Origin: Comamonas sp.
GTDB lineage: Bacteria; Pseudomonadota; Gammaproteobacteria; Burkholderiales; Burkholderiaceae_C
Reading direction: 5' to 3'
Length of the DNA stretch: 64,000 bases
Assembly: GCA_028690035.1 (NCBI GenBank)
Contig: JAQVCA010000002.1
Span: 248,001-312,000 of the forward strand
Positions 9,027 to 18,654 of the stretch are shown here, in pieces. Made by a program: the position numbers and the translations under genes. The notes below the pieces were generated by a model. The model was given only the letters and a program-made list of their open reading frames with translations, made no database searches and was not told the DNA's origin. Position 1 is the stretch's first letter. Every line of letters starts with the position of its first letter.

Positions 9027-9734
9027 ATGCCCTTGCCCTTTGTCGATCTGCTGACCGCCTTCGGGCAAAGCCTGCTGTTTGCTTTTATTGGGGTGCTGCC
9101 CATCATCAACCCGCTGGCCACGGCGCCGCTGTTTGTCGATCAGTCGCGCGGCCTGAGCGACAGCGCGCGGGCGCTGCTGGCCCAGCGCATTGGCAAAAAT
9201 GTGGCGATTCTGGTGGCCAGCACCATGATTGCCGGTTCGTACGTGCTGCGGTTTTTTGGCGTATCGCTGCCTGCGGTGCGCGTGGCCGGGGGGCTGATCG
9301 TGGCCTCCATCGCCTGGCGCATGCTCACCGCGCAGCAAAGCACCTCGGAAGACACCGCCCAAATGGCGCAGGCGCTGACCGAGGACAAGGCCCGCGTCAG
9401 AGCCTTTTACCCCCTGACGTTTCCGCTGACCTGCGGCCCCGGCACGATTGCCGTGACCATCGCCCTGGGCGCCAGCCTGCACACGCGCACCAACTTGCCG
9501 CTGACCCTGGCCAACATGGCCGGGGGCTTGACCGCATCGCTGCTGCTGGGGCTGGTGGTGGCCATCACCTTCCGCTACTCCACCACCTTGCTGCGCCACC
9601 TGGGCGACACCGGGCAGGTGGTGTTCATGCGGCTGATGGCCTTCATCCTGCTGTGCGTGGGGGTGGAGATTCTCTGGAGCGGCATCCGCGCCCTGCTCGC
9701 CACGGTGGGCGTCAGCGCCACAGACCTGCCGTAG
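9027..9734 (+). CDS. MarC family inner-membrane protein
   Basis: This 235-residue UPF0056/MarC protein has about six hydrophobic helices. Typical segments are FIGVLPIINPLATAPLF near the N-terminus and YPLTFPLTCGPGTIAVTI in the middle. The start at 9027 lies 11 bp after cutA and gives the normal family length; an upstream in-frame extension would run through cutA and is rejected. Despite the name, the family has no established role in antibiotic resistance. Confidence 0.9.
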   Translation: MPLPFVDLLTAFGQSLLFAFIGVLPIINPLATAPLFVDQSRGLSDSARALLAQRIGKNVAILVASTMIAGSYVLRFFGVSLPAVRVAGGLIVASIAWRMLTAQQSTSEDTAQMAQALTEDKARVRAFYPLTFPLTCGPGTIAVTIALGASLHTRTNLPLTLANMAGGLTASLLLGLVVAITFRYSTTLLRHLGDTGQVVFMRLMAFILLCVGVEILWSGIRALLATVGVSATDLP

Positions 9735-9750
9735 CCACTCCTGAAAAGTA

Positions 9751-9826
9751 AGCTGCTAGCGCTGATCCAGTAAGGTTTTCAGGGGTAAAACACCTTAAAA
9801 ACCAATACCAATAAGCGATAGCAGCT
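9751..9826. repeat. Dispersed nested palindrome
   Basis: The left arm is AGCTGCTAGCGCT and the right arm AAGCGATAGCAGCT. An inner pair (GGTTTTCAGG/CCTTAAAAACC) nests between them. It lies between the convergent marC and folK genes and ends nine bases before the folK stop codon, followed by a T run, so it may also terminate transcription. Confidence 0.75.
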
Positions 9827-9834
9827 CTGCTTTT

Positions 9835-10368
9835 TTATGCTTCTGCACCGACTGCATGCAGCCAGTGCGGCCCCTGCAGCAGCGCGATCGCCTGATCGGC
9901 CACCGCCGCCAACTGCGCGGCGTTGACGCGCTCGGGCGCCAGCTCGTGCAGCGGGCGCAGCACAAAGGCGCGCTCGGTCATGCGCGGGTGCGGCAGCGTG
10001 AGCGTGGGGTCGTCCTGTTGCACAGCGCCGTACAGCAGCACATCCAAATCCAGCGTGCGCGGGGCGTTGCGGTAGGGGCGCAAGCGCCCGGCGGCGTGTT
10101 CCAGCGCCTGCAGCTGGGCCAGCAGCGCCCGCGGTGCCAGCGTGGTGGCAATCGCCGCCACGGCGTTCAGGTAGTCTGGCCCAGTGGCATCCACCGGCGT
10201 GCTGCGGTACAGCGAGGAGACGGCCAGCAGCTGCGTGCCCGGCAACTGCCCCAGCGCCACGGCCGCCTGGCGCAGGGCCGCGCCCCGGTCGCCCAGATTG
10301 GCCCCCAGGCCGATAAAGGCGGTGACCGGCTCGGCGGCCAGCAGCGTGCAGCCCCCCTGCGCCGTCAC
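9835..10368 (-). CDS. folK: 2-amino-4-hydroxy-6-hydroxymethyldihydropteridine diphosphokinase
   Basis: HPPK (177 residues) transfers pyrophosphate from ATP to the pterin in folate synthesis. Family motifs are [18 protein letters not shown] at the N-terminus, [15 protein letters not shown] with the Mg-binding acids, and [19 protein letters not shown]. The start codon is GTG and overlaps the pcnB stop codon (GTGA), so translation is probably coupled. It is the last gene of the hda–HAD–pcnB–folK run. Confidence 0.94.
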   Translation of the reverse strand: MTAQGGCTLLAAEPVTAFIGLGANLGDRGAALRQAAVALGQLPGTQLLAVSSLYRSTPVDATGPDYLNAVAAIATTLAPRALLAQLQALEHAAGRLRPYRNAPRTLDLDVLLYGAVQQDDPTLTLPHPRMTERAFVLRPLHELAPERVNAAQLAAVADQAIALLQGPHWLHAVGAEA

Positions 10369-11918
10369 AGCGCGTCGCCCTGGCTGGCAGGGCCGCTCGC
10401 CCCACCCTCGCCCCCCGCACCTGCGGGCTTTTTACGACGACGGCGGCGTTTTTTGGCGGGTGCGGCGCTGTCGCCTTCGCCTTCGCTGTCGCCCTGGGCA
10501 CCCGACGGGGCCACGGGGCGCGGCGCTTTTTTGCCCTGCTGGTTTTTTTGGCGTTGCTCGTCGCGCGCCTGTTCGATCAGGTCGCGGCGCTGCACTTCGT
10601 CGGCGTACTGGAACAGCTGCCACCAGTTGGCCAGTGCCTCGTCGGCGTCGCCCACATCGGCGCGCAGGCGCAAAAAGTCAAAGCCCGCGCGAAAGCGGCC
10701 CTGTGCCACCAGGCTGAAGGCGGTGGCCGCGCTGCGCTTGTCAAAGCGCGGCTGCATGACCCAGATTTCGCGCATGTCGGCAGCCAGCTTGCCCCGGCCC
10801 GAGACATCGCCAATGCGCTGCTCGAACACCTCGTCGATGGCTTCTTGCAGCGCCGGAAAGCTGTGCATGCCTTGGTGCTGGCGCTGTTGCCAGCCGGTGT
10901 GTACGTCCTGCCAGAGCACGCAAGCGAGCAAAAAGCTGGGCACGCAGGTTTTGCCTTCGGCCACACGCGCATCGGTGTCGCGCAGCACGGCCTGCACCAG
11001 CGGGGTGTCGGCGCGCTCGACCACCACATCCAGCAGCGGGTAAATGCCGCGCTCCAGGCCCAGTTTTTTCAGCTGCTCGATCGAGGCCACGGCATGGCCG
11101 GTGAGCAGCAGCTTGAGCATTTCGTCGAACATGCGGCTTTGCGGCACATCGCGCAGCAGCGGCTGGCAGGCGACCAGGGGTTTGGCGGTTTTGGCCTCCA
11201 GCTTGAAGCCCAGGCCACTGAGCTTGGCGCCAAAGCGCACGGCGCGGATGATGCGCACCGGGTCTTCGCGGTAGCGCAGCTCGGGGTCGCCAATCATGCG
11301 CAGCACGCGGCGGCTGGCATCTTGAATGCCTTTGTGGAAATCGACCAGCACCTGCGTCTCGGGGTCGTAGTACATGGCGTTGACGGTGAAGTCGCGCCGC
11401 GTGGCGTCCTGGTCTTGCGGGCCCCAGACGTTGTCGCGCAGCACGCGCCCGCTGGCATCGACCGCGTGCTGCATACCCGCCAGTTGGTGTTTGCTGGTGC
11501 GCTCGTTGCCGCTGACCTGCTCGGCCTGGCTGTTGTCCAGAAAAGCGCGGAAGGTGGAGACCTCGATCACCTCGTGCTCGCGCCCACGGCCATAGACCAC
11601 ATGCACGATGCGAAAGCGTTTGCCAATGATGAAGGCGCGGCGAAACAGGCGTTTGACCTCTTCGGGCGTGGCGTTGGTGGCCACGTCAAAGTCTTTGGGG
11701 CGCAGGCCCAGCAGCAGATCGCGCACGGCGCCGCCGACGATGTAGGCCTCAAAACCGGCCTTTTTCAGGGTGCGCACCACGTCCACGGCACGCTCATCGA
11801 CCAAGTTGGGGTCAATGCCATGCACGCTGGCGGGGAGTTCTTCGCGTTTGCCAAACGGGTTTTTGCGGCTGCGTGCAGCGGGCTTGCCCAGCAGTTTGTC
11901 GATAAAGTTTTTGATCAT
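10365..11918 (-). CDS. pcnB: Poly(A) polymerase I
   Basis: This 517-residue class II nucleotidyltransferase adds poly(A) tails to RNA. The catalytic region has [20 protein letters not shown] with the Asp-x-Asp metal site and RFRIVHV. The length, the basic KNPFGKREE region before the catalytic core and the very basic C-terminus (KKRRRRRKK) distinguish PcnB from the shorter CCA-adding enzymes. The ATG at 11918 ([11 protein letters not shown]) is chosen because upstream residues are low-quality sequence and the family starts here. It overlaps folK downstream and follows the HAD gene upstream by 62 bp. Confidence 0.93.
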   Translation of the reverse strand: MIKNFIDKLLGKPAARSRKNPFGKREELPASVHGIDPNLVDERAVDVVRTLKKAGFEAYIVGGAVRDLLLGLRPKDFDVATNATPEEVKRLFRRAFIIGKRFRIVHVVYGRGREHEVIEVSTFRAFLDNSQAEQVSGNERTSKHQLAGMQHAVDASGRVLRDNVWGPQDQDATRRDFTVNAMYYDPETQVLVDFHKGIQDASRRVLRMIGDPELRYREDPVRIIRAVRFGAKLSGLGFKLEAKTAKPLVACQPLLRDVPQSRMFDEMLKLLLTGHAVASIEQLKKLGLERGIYPLLDVVVERADTPLVQAVLRDTDARVAEGKTCVPSFLLACVLWQDVHTGWQQRQHQGMHSFPALQEAIDEVFEQRIGDVSGRGKLAADMREIWVMQPRFDKRSAATAFSLVAQGRFRAGFDFLRLRADVGDADEALANWWQLFQYADEVQRRDLIEQARDEQRQKNQQGKKAPRPVAPSGAQGDSEGEGDSAAPAKKRRRRRKKPAGAGGEGGASGPASQGDAL

Positions 11919-11980
11919 GGGGGAAATACAGGGGGAAATAAAAACGCGCGGCACACCCAGTGCAGCGCGCGCTGGGCCGA

Positions 11981-12661
11981 TCAGGCAAACAGGTCCAGCA
12001 CCGGCCAGCCACGCTCTTGCGCCAGGGCGCGCAGGCGGGCATCGGGGTTGGTGGCCACGGGGTGCTGCACGGCTTCCAGCAGGGGCAGATCGTTCATGGA
12101 GTCGCTGTAGAAGGTGGCCTGCACACTGCCCCAATCCCAGCCGCGCGCAGCCAGCCAGCTTTGCATGCGCAGCACTTTGCCTTCGCGCATGTTGGGCTGG
12201 CCCAGCACGTTGCCGGTGAACCAGCCATCGGGGCCGCGCTCCAGCTCGGTGGCGATCAGCTCGCTCACGCCAAAGGCCTGGGCGATGGGGCGCGTGACAA
12301 ACTCATTCGTGGCCGAGGTGATGACCACCACATCGCCTGCGTCCTGGTGGCGGCGCACCAAGTCCAGCGCTGCGGGGCGTATGGCCGGGCGAATCACTTC
12401 GTCCATAAAACGCGCGTGCGCGGCGGCGGCGGCTTCGGGGCCGCGCTGCACCACGGCCTCGGTGGCAAAGCGCACGTAGTCGTGGATGTCCAGGCGCCCG
12501 GCCAGATAGTCTTCAAAAAACGCGTCGTTGCGGCGCGCAAATTCGGCGCGGTCGCGCCAGCCGATGGCCATGGTGAACTCGCCCCAGCCGTGGTCGGAAT
12601 CCAGCGGCAACAGGGTGTGATCCAGGTCGAACAGGGCCAGGCGTACAGGGGATGTGGTCAT
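11981..12661 (-). CDS. HAD-IB family phosphatase (SerB-like)
   Basis: This 226-residue haloacid-dehalogenase-type hydrolase has the nucleophile motif LFDLDHTLL, motif II VVVITSATNEF, and motif III/IV YSDSMNDLPLLE. The helical cap between motifs I and II is the HAD-IB type found in phosphoserine phosphatase relatives. The physiological substrate cannot be read from the sequence. In relatives it sits, as here, between hda and pcnB. Confidence 0.9.
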   Translation of the reverse strand: MTTSPVRLALFDLDHTLLPLDSDHGWGEFTMAIGWRDRAEFARRNDAFFEDYLAGRLDIHDYVRFATEAVVQRGPEAAAAAHARFMDEVIRPAIRPAALDLVRRHQDAGDVVVITSATNEFVTRPIAQAFGVSELIATELERGPDGWFTGNVLGQPNMREGKVLRMQSWLAARGWDWGSVQATFYSDSMNDLPLLEAVQHPVATNPDARLRALAQERGWPVLDLFA

Positions 12662-12672
12662 AGCAAAAAAAG

Positions 12673-12689
12673 GAGCTGCAGGCGCTGAG
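12673..12689. repeat. Half-copy of the dispersed palindrome
   Basis: The single arm GAGCTGCAGGCGCTGAG lies between the HAD phosphatase and hda genes and runs up to the hda stop codon. No matching second arm is seen. Confidence 0.4.
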
Positions 12690-13391
12690 TTAAAGCGTCT
12701 CTAGCATGGTTTTGATCAATGGAATGGTGATGGCGCGTTTGTTGCGCAGGGCAAAGTCGTCGAGCATGTCCAGCAGCTGCATCAGGCTGGCCAGATCGCG
12801 CGAGAAGCGGTTGAGCATGTAGTCAAGCACATCGGCGCTCAGGCTCAAACCGCGCGCGGCCGCCTCGCTGTGCAAGATGGCGCGGCACTCGGCCTCGTGG
12901 GGCACCTGCAGTTGGAACACCATGCCCCAGCCCAGGCGCGAGCGCAGGTCTTCGCGCAGCTGCAAATCCGCCGGGGGCGCACTGCCCGCCGCCAGCACCC
13001 AACAGGGACGACCGCTGGGCGGGTTCAGGGCGTTGACAAACCAGTTGAAGGCGCGCTGCTGCTGCATGGGGGTGTACAGCTGCACATCGTCCATGAGCAC
13101 AGCGCCCCAGCGCTCGTCGAACTCGGGCGGAAAGCCCGTGCTGGCGTCCATCCAGCCCAGCTGCACGCCTTGCTCGCGCAGCAGCTCGCGCACGGCCAGC
13201 AGCAAATGCGTCTTGCCCGCGCCGGTCTCGCCCCACACGTAGGTGGGCACCGGCGCGCCGACGCCGCTGGCGCCCACGGGCTGCGCCACCCAGTCGCGCA
13301 CATGCTGCGCCACCGGGGCGTTGCGCCCGACGTAAAAACGCTCCAAGGTGGGGCCTGTGGGCAGGCCAATATCCAGTGCCAACTGCTTCAT
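12690..13391 (-). CDS. hda: DnaA regulatory inactivator Hda
   Basis: This 233-residue AAA+ protein is related to DnaA domain III. With the beta clamp it stimulates ATP hydrolysis by DnaA after initiation. The N-terminal MKQLALDI is the clamp-binding type peptide (QL-x-LD). Walker A is GETGAGKTHLL and the Walker B region is AVLMDDVQLY; the C-terminal helices include LDYMLNRFSRDL. The start at 13391 is chosen because it places the clamp-binding peptide at the N-terminus, and the upstream extension is unrelated. It is divergent from purM, as in other Burkholderiales. Confidence 0.92.
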   Translation of the reverse strand: MKQLALDIGLPTGPTLERFYVGRNAPVAQHVRDWVAQPVGASGVGAPVPTYVWGETGAGKTHLLLAVRELLREQGVQLGWMDASTGFPPEFDERWGAVLMDDVQLYTPMQQQRAFNWFVNALNPPSGRPCWVLAAGSAPPADLQLREDLRSRLGWGMVFQLQVPHEAECRAILHSEAAARGLSLSADVLDYMLNRFSRDLASLMQLLDMLDDFALRNKRAITIPLIKTMLETL

Positions 13392-13560
13392 GGCTGCAGC
13401 GTGGGCACAACGCGGCAAAGCGGCATGCAAAAACCCAAAAAGGCAGAGAGGGGAAAAAGGGAGAAGGTCAGGGAAAAAAAGGATGCGCAAAAACGAACAT
13501 TTTAGCTATAGCACCAGCGGTGCATATGTCCATCCAAGCCGCGTCCAGGCGCCTGCTGGC

Positions 13561-13569
13561 CTAGAATTG
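13561..13569 (+). promoter_or_regulatory. CTAGAATTG motif upstream of purM
   Basis: A TAGAAT -10-like hexamer lies about 50 bp before the purM start without a clear -35 box. The same CTAGAAT core recurs before argD, metG, the sulfide dehydrogenase cytochrome gene and the second flavoprotein gene. Confidence 0.45.
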
Positions 13570-13617
13570 CGCGCTTTGCTTCTTTTCTCCCCCCTCTTAG
13601 CCTCCCAAGCCTAGCCC

Positions 13618-14661
13618 ATGAGCTCTTCTTCCAACACCCCCATTTCCTACAAAGACGCTGGCGTGGACATTGACGCCGGCGATGCCTTGGTCGAGCGCAT
13701 CAAGCCCCTGGCCAAAAAAACCATGCGCGAGGGCGTGTTGGCCAGTATCGGCGGCTTTGGCGCACTGTTTGAAGTGCCCAAGCGCTACCAAGAACCCGTC
13801 TTGGTCAGCGGCACCGATGGCGTGGGCACCAAGCTGAAACTGGCTTTTGAGTGGAATATGCACGACACCGTGGGCATCGACCTGGTGGCTATGAGCGTCA
13901 ACGACGTGCTGGTCCAAGGGGCCGAGCCGCTGTTCTTCCTAGACTACTTTGCCTGCGGCAAGCTGGATGTGGACACAGCCGCTGCCGTCATTGGCGGCAT
14001 TGCCAAGGGCTGCGAGCTGTCGGGCTGCGCGCTGATTGGTGGCGAAACCGCCGAGATGCCCGGCATGTACCCCGATGGCGAGTACGACCTGGCCGGTTTT
14101 GCCGTGGGTGCCGTGGAAAAATCCAAAATTCTCACCGGCCAGAACGTGCAAGCGGGCGACGTGGTGCTGGGCCTGGCCTCGGCAGGCGTGCACTCCAACG
14201 GCTTTAGCCTGGTGCGCAAATGCATTGACCGCGCTGGCAGCAGCACCCCGGCCACGCTGGACGGCAAGCCGTTCAAAGAAGCCATCATGCAACCCACGCG
14301 CCTGTACGTGAAAAACGTGCTGGCTGCGCTGGCCCAGCACCCCATCAAAGCGCTGGCGCACATCACCGGCGGCGGTCTGCTGGAGAACATCCCCCGCGTG
14401 CTGCCCGAAGGCCTGGCCGCACAGCTGCAACTGGGCAGCTGGCCCAAGAGCGAGCTGTTTGCCTGGCTGCAAACCACGGCGGGCATCGACGATGTGGAAA
14501 TGAACCGCACCTTCAACAACGGCATCGGCATGGTGGTCGTGGTGGCCGCCGATCAGGCCGAAGCCACCGCCGCCACTCTGCGCAACCTGGGCGAGACGGT
14601 GTACCGCATCGGCCAGATTGCTGCGCGTGCCGAAGGCACCGCTGCCGTACAGCTGCAGTAA
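13618..14661 (+). CDS. purM: Phosphoribosylformylglycinamidine cyclo-ligase
   Basis: AIR synthetase (347 residues) closes the imidazole ring in step 5 of purine synthesis using ATP. Characteristic segments are [14 protein letters not shown] at the N-terminus, [41 protein letters not shown] and [11 protein letters not shown]. The full family length is present. It is followed 44 bp later by an AI-2E-type transporter, and the two are commonly adjacent in this order. Confidence 0.97.
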   Translation: MSSSSNTPISYKDAGVDIDAGDALVERIKPLAKKTMREGVLASIGGFGALFEVPKRYQEPVLVSGTDGVGTKLKLAFEWNMHDTVGIDLVAMSVNDVLVQGAEPLFFLDYFACGKLDVDTAAAVIGGIAKGCELSGCALIGGETAEMPGMYPDGEYDLAGFAVGAVEKSKILTGQNVQAGDVVLGLASAGVHSNGFSLVRKCIDRAGSSTPATLDGKPFKEAIMQPTRLYVKNVLAALAQHPIKALAHITGGGLLENIPRVLPEGLAAQLQLGSWPKSELFAWLQTTAGIDDVEMNRTFNNGIGMVVVVAADQAEATAATLRNLGETVYRIGQIAARAEGTAAVQLQ

Positions 14662-14705
14662 TCCCAGAAGCCCCCCAGCCAAGAGCCGACAGGCACCGAT
14701 CGCCC

Positions 14706-15773
14706 ATGGTGCATCCACCGCATTCCAACCTGCCCACGGTATGCCCGCCGGTGGCCCCACCTGGGCGCGCGGTGCTGCTCTGCAGCTACCTACTGATGGC
14801 CGCAGCACTGCTGCTGGTCATGGTGCAGGGCCTGCTGCCGGGGCTGTTGTGTGCCTGCCTGGGCTTTTTGCTCACCCGCAAGCTGTCTGAGCTGCTCAAT
14901 CGGCTGGATCGGCGCGCGCCGGCAGTGATCCCCCGGCGCTGGTCGCAAATCACTGCGGCCACGCTGATTGGACTGGCACCGCTGTTGCTACTCACCAGCG
15001 CTCTGTCGCACACGCGTGGCTACGTGATGGAAGCACCCCAGCAGTACCGCGAGCTGCTCGACTACCTGGCCAGCACGGTGCTAGAGCTACAGCAAAAACT
15101 GCCGCCCGACTTGGGCGTGCTGCTGCCCCAGGGCAGCGAAGACATCCAACGCACCATCGCCAGCTACTTGGCCAACAAGGCGGGCATGCTAGCTTCCACC
15201 GGCAAAGTCTGGCTGGCGGGGCTGCTGCACGCCTACGTCGGCTTGCTGATTGGTCTGCTGGCCGCCGTGCGTCCGCGCCTAGAGCCCATCGCTCCGCTGA
15301 CGCGCACCCTGCTGCAGCGCGTGCGCCTGCTGGGCGAAGCCTTTCGCCAAATCGTGGCCGCGCAGTTCTGGATTGCGCTGTTCAACACCACCCTGACGGC
15401 GCTGTTTCTGCTGCTGGTCCTGCCCTGGTGGGATATGGCGCTGCCCTACACCCCGGCGTTGATTGGTCTGACCTTTGTGGCGGGGCTGATCCCCATCGTC
15501 GGCAATTTGTTTTGCAACCTGGTGCTGACCCTTGTAGGGCTGTCCGTTTCGCCCACGGCAGCGGCCGCCTGCCTGGGCTTTTTGATTTTGATTCACAAGG
15601 CCGAGTACGTCATCAATGCCAAGGTGGTCGGCCAGCGCACGCACATGGCGGTGTGGGAGCTACTCTCGGTGATGTTTGTCGCTGAATCGGTGTTTGGCCC
15701 TGCTGGTCTGGTGGCTGCGCCGCTGATGTACGCCTACCTGAAAAAAGAACTCGAAGCCGCGCACCTAGTTTGA
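14706..15773 (+). CDS. AI-2E transporter family (PerM-like) membrane protein
   Basis: This 355-residue protein has six to eight predicted membrane helices: a pair near residues 25–60, one near 75–90, a long soluble segment at ~100–160 and a C-terminal hydrophobic bundle. The family signature region TFVAGLIPIVGNLFCN and the final GPAGLVAAPLMYAYLKKEL are present. Members export small molecules or ions, and despite the name AI-2 transport is proven for few. It follows purM on the same strand. Confidence 0.88.
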   Translation: MVHPPHSNLPTVCPPVAPPGRAVLLCSYLLMAAALLLVMVQGLLPGLLCACLGFLLTRKLSELLNRLDRRAPAVIPRRWSQITAATLIGLAPLLLLTSALSHTRGYVMEAPQQYRELLDYLASTVLELQQKLPPDLGVLLPQGSEDIQRTIASYLANKAGMLASTGKVWLAGLLHAYVGLLIGLLAAVRPRLEPIAPLTRTLLQRVRLLGEAFRQIVAAQFWIALFNTTLTALFLLLVLPWWDMALPYTPALIGLTFVAGLIPIVGNLFCNLVLTLVGLSVSPTAAAACLGFLILIHKAEYVINAKVVGQRTHMAVWELLSVMFVAESVFGPAGLVAAPLMYAYLKKELEAAHLV

Positions 15774-15784
15774 CGCAGCCAGCC

Positions 15785-15871
15785 TAGCTGCTCTAGATGT
15801 ACACATGTAGTCGGCGCAGAAATTACTGTGTTTTTAGCCAAAAACCCTTGACTGACAGGCGCTAGCAGCTA
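15785..15871. repeat. Dispersed nested palindrome
   Basis: The arms are TAGCTGCTCTAG and CGCTAGCAGCTA. The right arm contains the TAG stop codon of the LysR gene, so the repeat contributes to the coding end of that gene. Confidence 0.65.
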
Positions 15872-16774
15872 TTTATCCAATAGCATTCCATCGCCCGCCG
15901 CTGCCAGCAGCCGCACCAGCAGCGGGTGCATGACTTTGCGCTCGCTGTAGATCAGGTGGAATTCTTCATGCACGTCGGGTGTGGTGCCTACCAGTTCCAG
16001 CGCGCAGGTGGTGTGCAGGTGTGTTTGCAGCAGCAGCGGTGCAGGCATCACGCCCATGCCGCTGGCGGCGAAGGTGCTGAGCAGGGCACTGTCTTCAAAC
16101 TCGCCAGCAATGCGCGGGCGGATGTGCTCGCGCTCCAGCCAGTGGTTGATGCGCGCGCGCACGGCGGCGTGCTCGGTGGGCAGCAGCAGCGGCACCTGCG
16201 CCAGGCTGTGCGGAAAATTCTCCCGCGCCGCCTGCGCCCAGCGCGCCGGGGCGTACCAGGCAAGGGCGCTGGTGCCCAGCAGCTGGCTGGTGGTTTTCAG
16301 CGCCGGGTTGGGCGGCGCGGGGCGGTCGGCCAGCACGGCGTCGAGCTTGTGCAGCACCAGCTCACCCAGCAGCGGCTGGAACTCGCCTTCGTGGCACAGC
16401 AGGCGCAGTTGCGGCTCATCCAGCACGGGTTGGAGCAGCCGGTGCATGGCCAGTTTGGCAATGCCGTCGGAGATGCCCAAGCTCAGGCGCAGCGTTGTGC
16501 CCGTGGCGGCTTCGCGCACGCGCTGGGGCAGTTGCTCGCCCAAGGCAAAAATGTGGTCGGCCTCGTGCAGCGCGGCCACGCCCGCTTCGGTCAGCACCAG
16601 GTTGCGGCCTTCGTTGCGCAGCAGGCTCACGCCCAGCGACTGCTCCAGCACACGCACCTGGGCGCTGATGGTTTGCACGGCCATGTCCAGGCGCTCGGCA
16701 GCGCGCGCCATGCCCCCTTCTTTGGCCACGACCCAGAAGTAATACAGATGGCGGTAGTTAAAGCTTTGGCTCAT
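15869..16774 (-). CDS. LysR family regulator, NhaR-like
   Basis: This 301-residue LysR-type activator has an N-terminal winged helix (residues ~5–65, FNYRHLYYFWVVAKEGGMARAA) and a C-terminal effector domain. The NYxHLYYFW start and the late segment EEFHLIYSERKVMHPLL are typical of NhaR, the sodium/proton-responsive activator. No nhaA gene is nearby. Instead it faces a TerC-family gene across 139 bp, which makes terC a plausible target. The stop codon lies in a dispersed repeat. Confidence 0.85.
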   Translation of the reverse strand: MSQSFNYRHLYYFWVVAKEGGMARAAERLDMAVQTISAQVRVLEQSLGVSLLRNEGRNLVLTEAGVAALHEADHIFALGEQLPQRVREAATGTTLRLSLGISDGIAKLAMHRLLQPVLDEPQLRLLCHEGEFQPLLGELVLHKLDAVLADRPAPPNPALKTTSQLLGTSALAWYAPARWAQAARENFPHSLAQVPLLLPTEHAAVRARINHWLEREHIRPRIAGEFEDSALLSTFAASGMGVMPAPLLLQTHLHTTCALELVGTTPDVHEEFHLIYSERKVMHPLLVRLLAAAGDGMLLDK

Positions 16775-16913
16775 GGCGGTGTGGTGCGGGGAAGATGGTG
16801 AATAGTTCGTAAAAACCGAAGCAATACTACGTTGAATGCAGGTTTTTTAATCGTATCTGCGGTTTTACATTCGCCCATCTTTCAACTTTTTCCTGCGCTG
16901 GAGCGCAAAAATC

Positions 16914-17891
16914 ATGGAAACAATCGGCACATGGTGGATGTGGACGGGATTTGCCGTCTTTGTAGTGGTGGCCATTGCCATCGATTTGTTGGTGATGGAG
17001 CGCCAGGGTGCGCACAAGGTGACGATGGGCGAGGCGGCGCGCTGGAGCCTGTTGTGGTTTGGCCTGGCCTTTGTGTTTGTGGCGCTGCTGTGGTGGTATT
17101 TGGACGGCAGCCAGGGCCGCGAGGTGGCCAACACAGTATCGATGCAGTTCATCACCGGCTACCTGGTGGAAAAGAGCTTGTCGATTGACAACATCTTTGT
17201 CTTTTTGATGCTGTTTAGCTACTTTGCCGTGCCGCCGCAGTACCAAAAGCGCGCGCTCATCATCGGCATCATTGGCGCGATTGTGTTGCGGACCCTACTC
17301 ATTTTGGTAGGCGCCTGGCTGCTGGCCACCTTCCACTGGCTGCTGTACGTGTTTGGCGCTTTCCTGGTGCTGACGGGCGTGAAGATGTGGTTTGCCGCCG
17401 GCCAGGAGTCGGACATTTCCACCAACCCGGTACTGGGCTTGCTGAAACAGCGCATCCGCATCACCGACCGTTTTGATGGCGAGCGCCTCTCCACCATGAT
17501 CGACGGCGTCAAGCACTACACGCCGCTGTTTGTGGTGCTGGTGCTGATTGGCACCACCGACATCATTTTTGCGGTGGACAGCATTCCGGCCATCTTCGCT
17601 ATCACAAGCGACCCGTTCATCGTGCTCACGGCCAACATCTTTGCCATCCTGGGCCTGCGCGCGCTGTACTTTTTGCTGGCCGACTTGGCCAACCGCTTTC
17701 ACCTGCTGGCCTATGGTCTGGCGCTGGTGCTGGTGTTCATCGGTGCCAAGATGCTGCTGATTGATGTGGTTAAGATTCCAATTGGCTACGCGCTGCTGGT
17801 CACCGCTTCGCTGATTGCTGGGTCGATCTTTCTGTCGCTGCGCAACTCCAGCACCACCGAACTGGCGCTGCCAGCCAAGGACAAACGATAA
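16914..17891 (+). CDS. TerC/Alx family integral membrane protein
   Basis: This 325-residue protein has about nine membrane helices. It carries the two family motifs with buried acids, KSLSIDNIFVF (near residue 87) and TTDIIFAVDSIPAIFA (near 215). Members such as Alx and TerC are implicated in manganese export and tellurite or pH stress. The divergent NhaR-like gene may control it. I do not see a yybP-ykoY manganese riboswitch in the 139-bp spacer. Confidence 0.92.
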   Translation: METIGTWWMWTGFAVFVVVAIAIDLLVMERQGAHKVTMGEAARWSLLWFGLAFVFVALLWWYLDGSQGREVANTVSMQFITGYLVEKSLSIDNIFVFLMLFSYFAVPPQYQKRALIIGIIGAIVLRTLLILVGAWLLATFHWLLYVFGAFLVLTGVKMWFAAGQESDISTNPVLGLLKQRIRITDRFDGERLSTMIDGVKHYTPLFVVLVLIGTTDIIFAVDSIPAIFAITSDPFIVLTANIFAILGLRALYFLLADLANRFHLLAYGLALVLVFIGAKMLLIDVVKIPIGYALLVTASLIAGSIFLSLRNSSTTELALPAKDKR

Positions 17892-18076
17892 AAAATGGCA
17901 TCGGCGTGTGGCGTTGCACCCCAAGGGCCACAACGACCGGTGGTATTGGTTATTGGTAAAAGCCCTGCCCCGTGCAACGGCGCTGGGCTGTTGGTTGCGC
18001 TGGACACCGGCTATGCTCTGCGGGTCGTTTTTTTCGTCTTTTTTTACCCTTTGCTTCAACAAGGAAAGAGCCTCCC

Positions 18077-18472
18077 ATGACCATCCTGATCGCCTACGCG
18101 CCCCGTCCCGAGGGCGAGGCTGCCCTGGAAAAAGGCATTGAAATCGCCGTGCGCCGCAACGAGCGCCTGATTGTCGTCAACGCCGCTCCGGGCGGTGTAT
18201 CTGAAGACCCCAACATTGTCTCGGGCTACGACCTGGAGCGCCTGGAGCAGCGTCTGCATGAGTTGCCCATTCAGGCCGAATTCAAAGTGTTTGTGCGTGG
18301 CAACGATGCCCTGGAAGAAATCGAGAAGTTGGTCGAAACCCAGGATGTGTCGCTGCTGGTGATCGGTCTGCGCAAGCGCAGCGCCGTGGGCAAGCTGCTG
18401 CTGGGCAGCATGGCACACGACATCCTGATGAGCGTGCCCTGCCCGGTGCTGGCGGTCAAAGCCGTGGCCTAA
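18077..18472 (+). CDS. Universal stress protein, UspA family
   Basis: This 131-residue protein has a single Usp domain. The ATP-binding loop region reads GLRKRSAVGKLLLGS; compared with the usual G-2x-G-9x-G(S/T), the second Gly is Lys, so nucleotide binding may be altered. The ATG at 18077 has a purine-rich AAGGAAAGAG ribosome binding site and gives the normal family length, so the longer upstream frame is rejected. It follows terC by 185 bp and is followed by a strong terminator. Confidence 0.92.
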   Translation: MTILIAYAPRPEGEAALEKGIEIAVRRNERLIVVNAAPGGVSEDPNIVSGYDLERLEQRLHELPIQAEFKVFVRGNDALEEIEKLVETQDVSLLVIGLRKRSAVGKLLLGSMAHDILMSVPCPVLAVKAVA

Positions 18473-18534
18473 ACCTCAACTACAGTGCGCCGCTGCGCGC
18501 GCATGAGCGCAGCACCCAAGACCAGCAACGCAAG

Positions 18535-18558
18535 AACGGGAGGCCCAAGCCTCCCGTT
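18535..18558 (+). terminator. Intrinsic terminator after the universal stress gene
   Basis: A 10-bp perfect stem (AACGGGAGGC/GCCTCCCGTT) has a four-base loop. The following T tract is weak. Confidence 0.75.
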
Positions 18559-18594
18559 ATTTATGCCCACAGCACACAGATATATAAAAATTTA

Positions 18595-18610
18595 ATAGCT
18601 GCTTGCGCTT
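18595..18610. repeat. Half-copy of the dispersed palindrome
   Basis: The single arm ATAGCTGCTTGCGCTT lies downstream of murJ. The second arm appears to have been lost. Confidence 0.45.
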
Positions 18611-18654
18611 GCTATGTCTAAGTTTCAAATACAAAAGTGCTCGAAATTGCCTAT

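Noticed and set aside
16775-16913. yybP-ykoY manganese riboswitch before the TerC gene
   Set aside because: TerC/Alx genes often have this riboswitch, but the 139-bp spacer does not show its conserved core or helices that I can recognise.
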